DNA from: Puniceicoccus vermicola
Lineage (GTDB): Bacteria; Verrucomicrobiota; Verrucomicrobiia; Opitutales; Puniceicoccaceae
Length of the DNA stretch: 64,000 bases
NCBI RefSeq assembly: GCF_014230055.1
Contig: NZ_JACHVA010000101.1
Location: forward strand, 62,001 to 126,000
Direction: 5' to 3'
The position numbers were made by a program, and so were the translations under genes. A model generated the notes under the pieces. That model ran no database searches and was not told the origin of the DNA. It saw only the letters and a program-made list of their open reading frames with translations. Below are positions 45,359-53,698 of the stretch, piece after piece; the stretch's first letter is position 1; each line of letters begins with the position of its first letter.

Positions 45359-46080
45359 ATCGGATGAGACTTCTGGCGATAACATCTCTTCGGCTTTCGA
45401 AGATGAAATTGGCATTGGCCGCCTTCGTGGTTTGGGTCACGCCTCTTTACTCACAACCCTCACCAGAGTATGATGTTGATTGGGTGGCAATGAGTCTGGG
45501 AGAGACTCTTCGTGACGTCTATTATCAGGGGGCTTCGGGTCTGGAACGATTATTCGTCCCCAACGCCGGTTTCTCCGCCGTGCAGAAATATGCGGGACCC
45601 AGTCCTTTCTATCTCTATGAAATGGTTGAGACTTTGGAGGGCCCAAAGCCGGAGCCGATCGGGAAGCTTAATTTGCCTCCGGAACTGCATGAATTGACTT
45701 TGTTCGTTTTTGAGGCTCGTAAAGGTGAGCTTCCTTACGAGATTTATGCCATACCTGGAGTTCCAGAGGGAATCCCATGGTTCCATGCACGGTTGATTAA
45801 TCTTACCCCGTATTCGTTGGCCGGATATCTTGACGGGGAAGCGTTTCAACTTTCGCCTGGAATGGATGACCTGTTGGAATATGAGGGGAGTGAGAGTGGA
45901 GCGGTGTCGATCCGGATCCAAGTCGCATCCAGAGAGGGCGAGAGCTGGAGTCCACGAGTCAATACCAGCGTTGGAGTTCGGAGTAATACACGGTTGACCG
46001 TTCTATTCCGTATGGATGGCGAAAAAATCGAAATGATTTCCATTCGGGAGACGGTTTCCCAGCGGGCATTATCTGATTAG
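45355..46080 (+). CDS. Small exported protein coupled to the prepilin-like gene
   Basis: This encodes 241 residues; the start overlaps the preceding stop (ATGA). An internal Met at 45403 directly before LALAAFVVWVTPLYSQ is an alternative start, and either choice leaves a signal peptide. The rest is a soluble, mostly beta protein without a named domain (VYYQGASGLERLFVPNAGFS, YEIYAIPGVPEGIPWFHARL, VNTSVGVRSNTRLTVLFRMD). It is likely a partner of the prepilin-like protein, as small exported proteins often follow such genes. Its stop overlaps that of the convergent LacI gene. Confidence 0.75.
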   Translation: MNRMRLLAITSLRLSKMKLALAAFVVWVTPLYSQPSPEYDVDWVAMSLGETLRDVYYQGASGLERLFVPNAGFSAVQKYAGPSPFYLYEMVETLEGPKPEPIGKLNLPPELHELTLFVFEARKGELPYEIYAIPGVPEGIPWFHARLINLTPYSLAGYLDGEAFQLSPGMDDLLEYEGSESGAVSIRIQVASREGESWSPRVNTSVGVRSNTRLTVLFRMDGEKIEMISIRETVSQRALSD

Positions 46081-47123
46081 CTAGCAAGTGATACGGGACT
46101 TCCAACTCTTCGAAGAGTGCTCCCGGGAGTCCATGAAGGTTCGAGGAGGTGAATTATGCGAGAGTCGGGAATGCCCCGTTCATTGCGCTCGATCAGGCTG
46201 CTTAAGATTTCCATCGATTTGCGGCCAACCTCGTCCTGCCTTCCGTCGGCGTGAGCCATACCTTCCACGCGTTTGAGATAAAATGGGCAAGCGTATCCAA
46301 TGTCTTCCGGCGTCTTTAGTTCCCGGACTGCTTGCAGGTGCTGAAAGAGTTCCGGACCCCCGATGATCGCGTCGGGTTTGTATTTATCATACCATAAGCC
46401 GATTTTTTCTTTAGCTTGCGATTCGGAAAAGACCGGGATTCGTTTCAGTCTCTTCGGAAGTTTGTTTTGCATTGCCAAATATGCTCCTGAATAGCGGTTC
46501 TGAACTCGTTCGTCTTGATCTTTCTGGAGCACTAAACCGATTCGCCGATACCCATAGTTGGCGAGTTCCTGAAAAATGCGGGCTACGACCGCAAATATAT
46601 CGGTGAATATGAGATGGAATCGAGGAGCTTCGAGTGAGAAGCCCAGCTGGACGACCGAGAAATGTTGCCAATCCATTTCAATCTCTGAGTGGGCTCTCGT
46701 CTGGGGACCGAGTACCAATCCCTGTATCCCTCGCGAAAGCAGGATTTGGCTGGCTCTTTGGCTCTTCAGGCCTTCTTCGTGCATCCAGAACTCTCGAATC
46801 ATGTACCCAAGAGACTCTCCCCTTTCTGTGGCACCGGAAAAAATCTGTGAATGAAGAGGAGAAGTTTGCGTGAGGTTAGGTTCAGGAGTGTTGTTGATGT
46901 AAGCGATGCTTCCGCGAAACTTCTGGGTGCTTTTCAAATTGCGGTAGGAGATTAGAGCGCGAAGAGCCGGGTCAGGAGTGAACCCCATTTGCTTGGCGAC
47001 AGCTCGCACTCGTTCCCCTGTCTGTTGCTTGACCCGGGGAGAGTTTCGAAGGGCTAGGGAAACGGTCATCACACTGACGTTTGCCTCTCGGGCGATGTCT
47101 CGCATGGAAACTCGGGATTTCAT
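46077..47123 (-). CDS. LacI-family transcriptional regulator
   Basis: This encodes 348 residues from ATG 47123, which directly precedes the helix-turn-helix (SMRDIAREANVSVMTVSLAL); an upstream in-frame ATG at 47183 adds an unrelated leader. The hinge and a full sugar-binding-type domain follow (GIQGLVLGPQ, YRRIGLVLQKDQDERVQ, PDAIIGGPELFQHLQAVREL). It belongs to the same subgroup as the regulators at 58745 and 61889 (each has a 'W..F..V..G' segment after the hinge region). It lies between the promoters that carry paired TAACTGTAA sites, making it the best local candidate for that motif. It is encoded downstream of a sulfatase on the same strand. Confidence 0.92.
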   Translation of the reverse strand: MKSRVSMRDIAREANVSVMTVSLALRNSPRVKQQTGERVRAVAKQMGFTPDPALRALISYRNLKSTQKFRGSIAYINNTPEPNLTQTSPLHSQIFSGATERGESLGYMIREFWMHEEGLKSQRASQILLSRGIQGLVLGPQTRAHSEIEMDWQHFSVVQLGFSLEAPRFHLIFTDIFAVVARIFQELANYGYRRIGLVLQKDQDERVQNRYSGAYLAMQNKLPKRLKRIPVFSESQAKEKIGLWYDKYKPDAIIGGPELFQHLQAVRELKTPEDIGYACPFYLKRVEGMAHADGRQDEVGRKSMEILSSLIERNERGIPDSRIIHLLEPSWTPGSTLRRVGSPVSLAS

Positions 47124-47215
47124 ATTTTTCTGGGGAGGCGAAAAAGGAGGTCCTATTTCTACTCCAAATGGTGTGACTGGCAATCGGAATCCTCATTCGG
47201 GTTCCAGGGCATACG

Positions 47216-48688
47216 CTAGAGACGTTGCGGATATCGCATGCGCCAGCCCTTTCGAGTGAAATTGGCGTCCTCACTCAGGGGAGTTCCACGGGTCAAAATT
47301 TTGTCTTCGTGGCCGGATACTGCCTGGCGGTGTATTTCTCGGCTAAGGAGAGCCTGGAGTTCAAGGGCGATCGTCTGGACCTCGGGGTCTTCAATTCTGT
47401 TTGTCGTTTCCCGTGGATCGGTCTCCAGATTGTAAAGTTCACCGTACCCATAGCGGCTATACTGTATAAATTTCCAGGCGCCTCGGCGAATCATTGCCAT
47501 ACGGTCGAGGATACCGAAGATCGGTGTCGAACGACTATCGTCAGAATCTTCGATGGGCAGAGGAGGGAAGTCCCAGTGTTCGGGCTGACTGATTTTTGCC
47601 GTATCGAAAAATGTTCCGGTTATCTCTTGTAGGATAGCGGGTGTTTGCAGTCTTCTGGGGGATACTTGATGAGGATACTTCACGACGAGTGGCACTCGAA
47701 TGCTCTCTTCAAAGAAATCGCCTTTTCCTACCAGACCTCGATCGCCCACGTGATCTCCGTGGTCGCTTGAAAATGTAAAGAGGGTGTTTTCCCAGAGTCC
47801 TCGTTGTTGAAGGGCGGAAACGATTCGACCTACTTCCTCGTCAACCTGCCGGATTAGTCCAGCGTAGTGGAGGCGGATCGCTTTGCGCTGTTTCACTGGA
47901 AAGTCACTGTAGTCAAGGTCGTGCCACGCAGATCGGGTATTGGCAAGAAAGTCGTCGTAGAATGTTTTCGGACCTCGGTCGGTTCGGTCAGGATCGGGAA
48001 TCAGAGGAGGGAGTCCTTCGGGTTCGATCGACTCGAGATACTCGGGAACAGGATCGTAGGGGCAATGAGGACTGGGCAAGCCAACCATGAGGGCAAACGG
48101 ACGCTCTGAGGGTTGTTCGCGGATCCATTTCGCAGCCGCTTCGCCTACGTATCGATCGGGGGTCAACTCAACCTTGTAGGGGAAGTGGATGGCTCCTTTT
48201 TTCTTCCGGTAGTTCGGATGTTGGCGAGCATCGAATTTCTCGAGATTCCGACGGGCCAAGTATTCGGCGAAGTCGTCACGGACTTTGGGCCATCGCTTGT
48301 CTTCTGCAATAATTCGTTCCTCAAAACCTTCGCTGGCTTCGAACGGATGAAAATGCATCTTGCCAATGGCGGCCGTGTGATATCCGTGGTCCCGAAGGTG
48401 CTCGGGCCATGTTTTGAAACCCATTTCAGCGCGGTCTGGGCGCAACCAATGATTGTTGCTGAGTACGCCGCTCCGCAACGGATGGAGTCCGCTTAGCAAA
48501 GCCGCCCGCGCCGGAACGCAGATCGGATACGGTGAGTAGGCATTTTCAAAGACTGTCGCCCCCCTTGCGATTGAATCCAGGTGTGGAGTCTTTAGCCCCT
48601 GACAACCATAGAGCGGCAGGAAATCTGCCCTTAGCTGGTCCGGCAGGATTAGGACGATGTTCGGGGGCTTTTTAGGGCTGGATGGCAT
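47216..48688 (-). CDS. Type I sulfatase (CVPAR active site)
   Basis: This encodes 490 residues without a signal peptide. It starts PPNIVLILPDQLRADFLPLY and has the signature CVPARAALLSGLHPLRSGVL with Cys as the formylglycine precursor. It also has TAAIGKMHFHPFE, LFTFSSDHGDHVGDRGLVGK and ELYNLETDPRETTNRIED. It reads away from the paired-operator region at 48791-48867 and probably forms a unit with the LacI gene 92 bp downstream. Confidence 0.93.
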   Translation of the reverse strand: MPSSPKKPPNIVLILPDQLRADFLPLYGCQGLKTPHLDSIARGATVFENAYSPYPICVPARAALLSGLHPLRSGVLSNNHWLRPDRAEMGFKTWPEHLRDHGYHTAAIGKMHFHPFEASEGFEERIIAEDKRWPKVRDDFAEYLARRNLEKFDARQHPNYRKKKGAIHFPYKVELTPDRYVGEAAAKWIREQPSERPFALMVGLPSPHCPYDPVPEYLESIEPEGLPPLIPDPDRTDRGPKTFYDDFLANTRSAWHDLDYSDFPVKQRKAIRLHYAGLIRQVDEEVGRIVSALQQRGLWENTLFTFSSDHGDHVGDRGLVGKGDFFEESIRVPLVVKYPHQVSPRRLQTPAILQEITGTFFDTAKISQPEHWDFPPLPIEDSDDSRSTPIFGILDRMAMIRRGAWKFIQYSRYGYGELYNLETDPRETTNRIEDPEVQTIALELQALLSREIHRQAVSGHEDKILTRGTPLSEDANFTRKGWRMRYPQRL

Positions 48689-48790
48689 GATGTTTTCCGA
48701 TTTTGAATGGCGAAGAATGGTATCCGCAGATCTTAGATTCTAAGTTCATCGTTCTGTTCGGAAATATGCGGGACAATGTGAATGTGTTTA

Positions 48791-48867
48791 TAACTGTAAA
48801 AAATGCTCAAAACGGGCCTGACTAAAGTGGATTAGAGGAAGCCTCAGCGAGGGCGTTATTACAGTTA
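48791..48867. promoter_or_regulatory. Inverted pair of TAACTGTAA operators (motif 2)
   Basis: TAACTGTAA (48791-48799) and TTACAGTTA (48859-48867) face each other, 68 bp centre to centre, between a sulfatase (minus) and a 2-hydroxyacid dehydrogenase (plus). Both cores are identical to those at 42102-42195 and 52261-52300. The left site is flanked by AT-rich sequence (TTTA before, AAAAA after). Confidence 0.65.
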
Positions 48868-48991
48868 GAAAAACGACCCCATTGCCTGGAGGGTGTTTCG
48901 ACGAAGATGATCGTATGATGACTCAGGCATACAATTTTGACCTTCGGAAGTACACCATTTGCGGCGGCGAGCCGATACTGGTTGTTGTGCT

Positions 48992-50041
48992 ATGAAAGGA
49001 GAAATGGACCTAATCTCGAGTACTTCGATTCCAGTGAACCGCAAGTCTGCTCGATTGCTCGCCATATTGAACGAGGAGGAAAGTCGGACGTTCTTTCCCT
49101 GTGGTTTGGATGCGGCGAGCGGTGGCATTCCCTGGGAGTTGAAACAGGTTCTTCCAGAGAACTGCACGAACTTAGAGGATTTAATTCGAGAATATCAACC
49201 GACCGTGATTATTGGGGCCTGGTCGACTCCGCTCCTGCCGGAGGTTGATGGTCAGTCGCCCGCTCCGTATTACTGTCACGTTTGTGGATCGGTTCGAAAA
49301 CAGGTCCCGCGGACGATGATCGAGAAGGGTATGATCGTCACGAACTGGGGAAATACAGTTGCGGCGATCGTGGCCGAAACGGCACTGATGCTGGCCTTAG
49401 CCTCGTTACGTAATCTCACTCATCATTTTTATGCGATTCACTTGGAGGATGCGTGGAGACGTGAGACACCCATTCCGGCGGAAAGCCTCTATGGAGCCCG
49501 GATCGGGATTCACGGTTTTGGATTAATCGGTCAAGAATTGTCGAGCTTGCTAAAACCTTTCGGGGTGAGGACTTTTGCGTATGATCCTTATCAGGATGAA
49601 TCGGTTTTTAAGGCAAAAGGTGTCTCTACAGAGAGCTCCTTGGAGGAGCTTTTCTCGTCGAGTGATGTCCTTTTTGAATGCTGTGCGTTGACGGATAAAA
49701 CTCACGGAATCGTCTCACGCTCACTCCTTGAGTCGATGCCTAACGGTGCCCTTTTTGTGAATGTGGCCAGAGGCAAGTTGGTTGATCAATCGGCGTTAAC
49801 CGAGCGGGTGGCGAATGGATTCCTGCGCGCTGGATTGGATGTATTCGACAACGAGCCTCTCGCTGGCGACTCACTCCTGCGAGGGGAGCGAAATTTGGTA
49901 GCGACTCCCCATATTGGCGGAAATACGGCGGATGCTCGCGTTAAAGCTGGCCGCCTCGCCCTCGCGAACATCAAACGGTTCCTCAATGGGGAAGAACTTA
50001 CCAGCACGGTGAGTCCTGAGCAGTTCGATATGATGACTTGA
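48992..50041 (+). CDS. D-isomer-specific 2-hydroxyacid dehydrogenase family protein
   Basis: This encodes 349 residues from ATG 48992; an in-frame ATG at 49004 directly after GGAGAA and one at 48959 are alternatives. The NAD-binding core has GARIGIHGFGLIGQELSSLL (G-x-G-x-x-G), an acidic strand end in FAYDPY, VNVARGKLVDQSAL carrying the catalytic Arg, and LDVFDNEPL with the catalytic Glu. TPHIGGNTADA carries the catalytic His. Cytoplasmic reduction of a keto acid, or oxidation of a hydroxy acid, derived from sugar breakdown is likely; the substrate is unknown. It is divergent from the sulfatase and shares the paired-operator region. Confidence 0.92.
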   Translation: MKGEMDLISSTSIPVNRKSARLLAILNEEESRTFFPCGLDAASGGIPWELKQVLPENCTNLEDLIREYQPTVIIGAWSTPLLPEVDGQSPAPYYCHVCGSVRKQVPRTMIEKGMIVTNWGNTVAAIVAETALMLALASLRNLTHHFYAIHLEDAWRRETPIPAESLYGARIGIHGFGLIGQELSSLLKPFGVRTFAYDPYQDESVFKAKGVSTESSLEELFSSSDVLFECCALTDKTHGIVSRSLLESMPNGALFVNVARGKLVDQSALTERVANGFLRAGLDVFDNEPLAGDSLLRGERNLVATPHIGGNTADARVKAGRLALANIKRFLNGEELTSTVSPEQFDMMT

Positions 50042-50085
50042 GGCTTTCCCATCTTGAATAACCGTATTCAGTATAGCCGATAAAG

Positions 50086-50109
50086 CAGGCAGAGTTCGAT
50101 CTCTGCCTG
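50086..50109. terminator. Stem-loop between convergent genes
   Basis: CAGGCAGAG (50086-50094), a 6-nt loop, then CTCTGCCTG (50101-50109) form a perfect 9-bp stem. It is centred between the dehydrogenase (plus) and the heparinase-like gene (minus), so it could serve both. There is no clear T-run on either side. Confidence 0.55.
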
Positions 50110-50134
50110 TGCGTGTAGCAAACGGATCGGGGGT

Positions 50135-52177
50135 CTAGTCGAGGATCTCTGAGTGGCCGTTTTTTTCATAAATGACGGAGCCTGTGGAGGCGTCGAGAGT
50201 CAGTTGTCCACTCATATCCTTCGGATTGACAAGTTGGAATAGGGTTGCCCATTTTAGCTGCGTCCCGGGTTGTGCCTGGACCGTGAGGACATTCTTTCGA
50301 ATCTTTCCCTCCTTCTTCATCCACTCGATTTGTTCTTTGACGATGAGCGAGGCATCGGTTTTCTCTAGGGGAAGCATAGTTACATTGAACTCGCTGTCCC
50401 CGACAGAAGTCCGGGCGTGAAGGCTGTCCGTCAGGAAAAATGAGCTTTCGCTGTGAAAAATCGCTTCGGCTGTTGCTGGCGATTGATGATGGATCTCGTC
50501 AATAATGATCCAAGTGGTTGCATCGACGAGATAGAATGTCCTCGTGCATCGAATGAGACCGGGATCCCGATAGGCCGGGGTGAGGTCGCATTGGATCCGT
50601 GTGATTTGATGGTTTGTATCGACCGAGACAATTCTCGGGAAACGCTTCTCCCGAGCATAGGCGTCTGTATGGAGCCAGTTATCGTTGGATCCGATCTGGC
50701 TGTTGCCGTTTACGAGAAGTGTATTTGCATAGGAGGTTTGCCGGTCCTTGGTATAACCGGGAGGGGCGATCAGCCAACTCCGATTGCCGAATACCAAAAA
50801 CGTTCCGGCATCCGGCTGGCTGTGGCTGCTGCCTGGATTGAATGGGTAGGTTTCGGTCGTGAAACGGCCGCCGGGAGGAGTGGACTTGATGCCGATAACG
50901 GTACCGTTTCCCGTCCAGGAGCTCCGCCAAAGAAAGATTCCCTGCTCTTTGAACCAGTGTTGAGTCGGAAGATTTTCGGGCGATTGTGGCTGTACTTTCG
51001 GATCGTACCAGATCAGGCCGAGAAACCGAGTTAGTGGATTGTGGCCCGTAATGTTTCTTCGATTTTCGTCGGACAACCATTGGGCGAGCCCACTCCGGTA
51101 CTCTCTCGCGAGATAAGTCATGTATTTCGTGTAATCGTGCCAGCTCTTCGAGGGGCCGTCGCCGAAATTGAGAACGTCAAGCCTGGGTCGAGTCAGCCCG
51201 GCCGAGTTCGTTTCGACGAGTCTGCTCTCGGGTGGGAGGAGAAAGTAGGCCTGGGCGAGTGGAACGTTCTCCAGTCCTTGGTTCCCGCGAAACCAGTCAA
51301 TGCCAAGATTCTCTTTGGCGATCACCCCAATCGGGACCAGCGCCGAGAGGCCGTATTGCCAGTAGGGAACTCCTTCTGCTGCGAAGAACCCGTCGGTATG
51401 GGATAATGCTTCAAAGGTAGGTGCGGCGACTTCCATAGCCTTGTGGATAATGGCTTGGGCCCGCGGATCCTCGTTTCTCAATGAAACCCCAACAGAGATA
51501 AGACCGAGAAGTCGTAACGCATTGTGGTTATTCTGATAGCCTGGGAGGCCTTTCCCATTTACAAATTCGGCCATTTGGGTCGCGCGTGCCAGTAGCTCTT
51601 CTTGAATCGTAGCGGTGACTTCACTGGGAAGATCAGGTCCGCACCAGTCATAGGCCAATGACAGGCCGAACATAACGTGTGCTCCGGCCAAATCGACGTT
51701 CGGGCCGCCGTATTTATGAACTCCCCACGCTGGTAAGTTGAGGACATAGTTGACGGTCTCTAGGAGAGCTTCAAGATCCTCTTCACGTTGTTCGAGCCGA
51801 TAGAGGAAAGAAAGCGCGGCGATGAAATCTCCCGCAGGTCGGAGGTCGGACATCGCATTGTTCGGGCGGGGTTCGGTGTCCTGCTCCCAGTCGAATCGAT
51901 CCATTCGGGCTTCTAGTGATGTTCGCAACCGGGCAATCTCGGAAGCGTAGGGCTCTTTGTTGAGACGGGTTTGCAGAAGTTCCCATTGTTGCGGGGAGTG
52001 GACGAATAGATGTGGTTGTTTGCCGGTAGCAAAAAACGAGTCTTCAGAGGCTTGGGGGCGCGAGGGAGTCGGATTGGCAGTTTTAGGTCCTTCAGTTGCA
52101 TCTCCGGTGCATCCGGTACTCTGCTGGGTGAGAATGGTTCCGAGGCAAAGTGCTAAAATTGGGATTATTTTTTCCAT
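50135..52177 (-). CDS. Exported heparinase II/III-like polysaccharide lyase
   Basis: This encodes 680 residues from ATG 52177; an upstream ATG at 52210 is possible. A signal peptide ending in QSTGC suggests a lipoprotein, though the lipobox is weak. The first ~370 residues form a helical toroid (GAHVMFGLSLAYDWCGP, YQNNHNALRLLGLISVGVS, GFFAAEGVPYWQYGLSALV). The C-terminal beta-sandwich begins around IFLWRSSWTGNG and has HSQPDAGTFLVFGNRSWLI with a catalytic-type His. The layout is that of heparinase II/III and oligo-alginate lyase families; the exact PL family is not assigned. It is expected to cleave uronic-acid polysaccharide outside the cytoplasm. The promoter carries the paired TAACTGTAA motif. 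Confidence 0.85.
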   Translation of the reverse strand: MEKIIPILALCLGTILTQQSTGCTGDATEGPKTANPTPSRPQASEDSFFATGKQPHLFVHSPQQWELLQTRLNKEPYASEIARLRTSLEARMDRFDWEQDTEPRPNNAMSDLRPAGDFIAALSFLYRLEQREEDLEALLETVNYVLNLPAWGVHKYGGPNVDLAGAHVMFGLSLAYDWCGPDLPSEVTATIQEELLARATQMAEFVNGKGLPGYQNNHNALRLLGLISVGVSLRNEDPRAQAIIHKAMEVAAPTFEALSHTDGFFAAEGVPYWQYGLSALVPIGVIAKENLGIDWFRGNQGLENVPLAQAYFLLPPESRLVETNSAGLTRPRLDVLNFGDGPSKSWHDYTKYMTYLAREYRSGLAQWLSDENRRNITGHNPLTRFLGLIWYDPKVQPQSPENLPTQHWFKEQGIFLWRSSWTGNGTVIGIKSTPPGGRFTTETYPFNPGSSHSQPDAGTFLVFGNRSWLIAPPGYTKDRQTSYANTLLVNGNSQIGSNDNWLHTDAYAREKRFPRIVSVDTNHQITRIQCDLTPAYRDPGLIRCTRTFYLVDATTWIIIDEIHHQSPATAEAIFHSESSFFLTDSLHARTSVGDSEFNVTMLPLEKTDASLIVKEQIEWMKKEGKIRKNVLTVQAQPGTQLKWATLFQLVNPKDMSGQLTLDASTGSVIYEKNGHSEILD

Positions 52178-52260
52178 AGATTGATATGAGGGGAGTTCCG
52201 GGTATGACAAATAACTTTGTATGGAAGAGAAAACGGGGATCGCAAAGAAGGTACCGTTTC

Positions 52261-52300
52261 TAACTGTAAACAGAAGAGCGGGGTAGAATTATTACAGTTA
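52261..52300. promoter_or_regulatory. Inverted pair of TAACTGTAA operators (motif 2)
   Basis: TAACTGTAA (52261-52269) and TTACAGTTA (52292-52300) are 31 bp apart centre to centre, about three helical turns. They lie between the heparinase-like gene (minus) and a PEP-CTERM gene (plus). This is the tightest of the three pairs. Confidence 0.65.
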
Positions 52301-52351
52301 ATATTTATACCTTCTTTATTCGGACGAGCTTAGAGGTATTTTGCTGGAGTT

Positions 52352-53698
52352 ATGAATATCCTACCTCACTACCAACCGTATTCTCGCAAACTCGTTCCTC
52401 TTTTAATTGGCATGGTTCCGGTTTTAGGTCTTCAGGCAACTGACTACCAATGGGATAGTTCTTCCTCTGGGGGATGGGGGGATTCCATCAATTGGAGTCC
52501 GGTCGGAATTCCCGGAGTTTCAGATAACGTGACCGGTGCCAGTCAGTTGGGCAATCTCGAAGTCCGTGGAAACGAGTCAATTGATAATTTTAGCTACGCA
52601 GGCAATATCGGTAACTGGCAGGTCGTCGGCGTTGGGGATGTTAGTTTATCGATCGGCGGGACATTATCCTTATCAGGTGACGATAACCTGGCTTTCCGGA
52701 AGTCCTCTGGATCAAATACGTTTGATCTATCGGTCAACAATATCGACATGTCGGGTTCGGGCATTCTATTGGTTGGGGCCAATAACAGTGTAAACTCGAT
52801 TCAGAATCTTTCTGTCTCGGGAACGACATCAGTAGGCACCGGGGGGCAGCTAAGGATAAATGTCGATAACGATTACAGTATTGGAGAAGTCGTTGCCTCA
52901 GGTGGGGGAGAGGTCTATCTCAATTCAGCTCCTCAGGATAAAGGCCCGATCATGGCAACCAGTTCGGGGCTTTCCGGTGGTGGAGGTACCATTTTTGGAG
53001 GTCTTTTTTCTGGGAACGCAACGACTCTACGGATTGAAGTCCTTTCGGCAAAGAGTTCGGGAACGGTTCTGGCAGATCTAGATTCTAGTCTTGCTCTCGT
53101 CGTAGCCGGTAGCTCATCCCAGACTTTATACGGAAACAATACCTATACTGGAGGCACGGAAGTCGAGTCGGGGTCTTTGGTCGCGGGGTCGACCAGTGCG
53201 CTGGGATCTGGCAATGTCACGGTTAATGGAGGCACCCTGGATAGCGAATCTAGTGTAGTTCATATTGGAGGGTCGCTTAATCTGAATGGCGGAGAACTCC
53301 AGATCAATGGGGAGAATATTGGCAGCTACCAATTGGCATCGGGAGAGGTCCTTACCTTGGATGGAGGGACGATCGTGTTCGACTACGATAAGGATGCCGA
53401 AATCAATGATGTGATCACGAGTTTGGGCGGGGCGGCGATGTTTAATCTGATTGATGGGATCATTGACCTCGGCGGCTCTGATTGGGATTATTCTACGACC
53501 TATACCCTGTTTTCCGGTTTTGATTCGGGCACTGTGGGAACGATCACCTTTGAGAATTATGATACGGCGAATTGGGAAGCGAGTCTGAATAGTTCTGGAG
53601 AATTGAGTTTTGAGGCGATACCTGAATCCCAAGCCATTCTGACTGTGATTCCCGGTGTGGTCGGCCTTTTTGTGCTGTTCCGTCGCCGCCGCAAATAA
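52352..53698 (+). CDS. PEP-CTERM-like surface protein with beta repeats
   Basis: This encodes 448 residues: a signal peptide (KLVPLLIGMVPVLGLQAT), then a Gly/Ser/Asn-rich beta body with autotransporter-associated strand units (NNTYTGGTEVESGSLVAG, LGSGNVTVNGGTLDSES). The C-terminus is sorting-signal-like (IPESQAILTVIPGVVGLFVL, then FRRRRK) but has PES in place of PEP. The predicted role is a surface or matrix structural protein. Its stop overlaps the next ATG (TAATG), so it is co-translated with a lectin-like protein. Confidence 0.83.
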   Translation: MNILPHYQPYSRKLVPLLIGMVPVLGLQATDYQWDSSSSGGWGDSINWSPVGIPGVSDNVTGASQLGNLEVRGNESIDNFSYAGNIGNWQVVGVGDVSLSIGGTLSLSGDDNLAFRKSSGSNTFDLSVNNIDMSGSGILLVGANNSVNSIQNLSVSGTTSVGTGGQLRINVDNDYSIGEVVASGGGEVYLNSAPQDKGPIMATSSGLSGGGGTIFGGLFSGNATTLRIEVLSAKSSGTVLADLDSSLALVVAGSSSQTLYGNNTYTGGTEVESGSLVAGSTSALGSGNVTVNGGTLDSESSVVHIGGSLNLNGGELQINGENIGSYQLASGEVLTLDGGTIVFDYDKDAEINDVITSLGGAAMFNLIDGIIDLGGSDWDYSTTYTLFSGFDSGTVGTITFENYDTANWEASLNSSGELSFEAIPESQAILTVIPGVVGLFVLFRRRRK

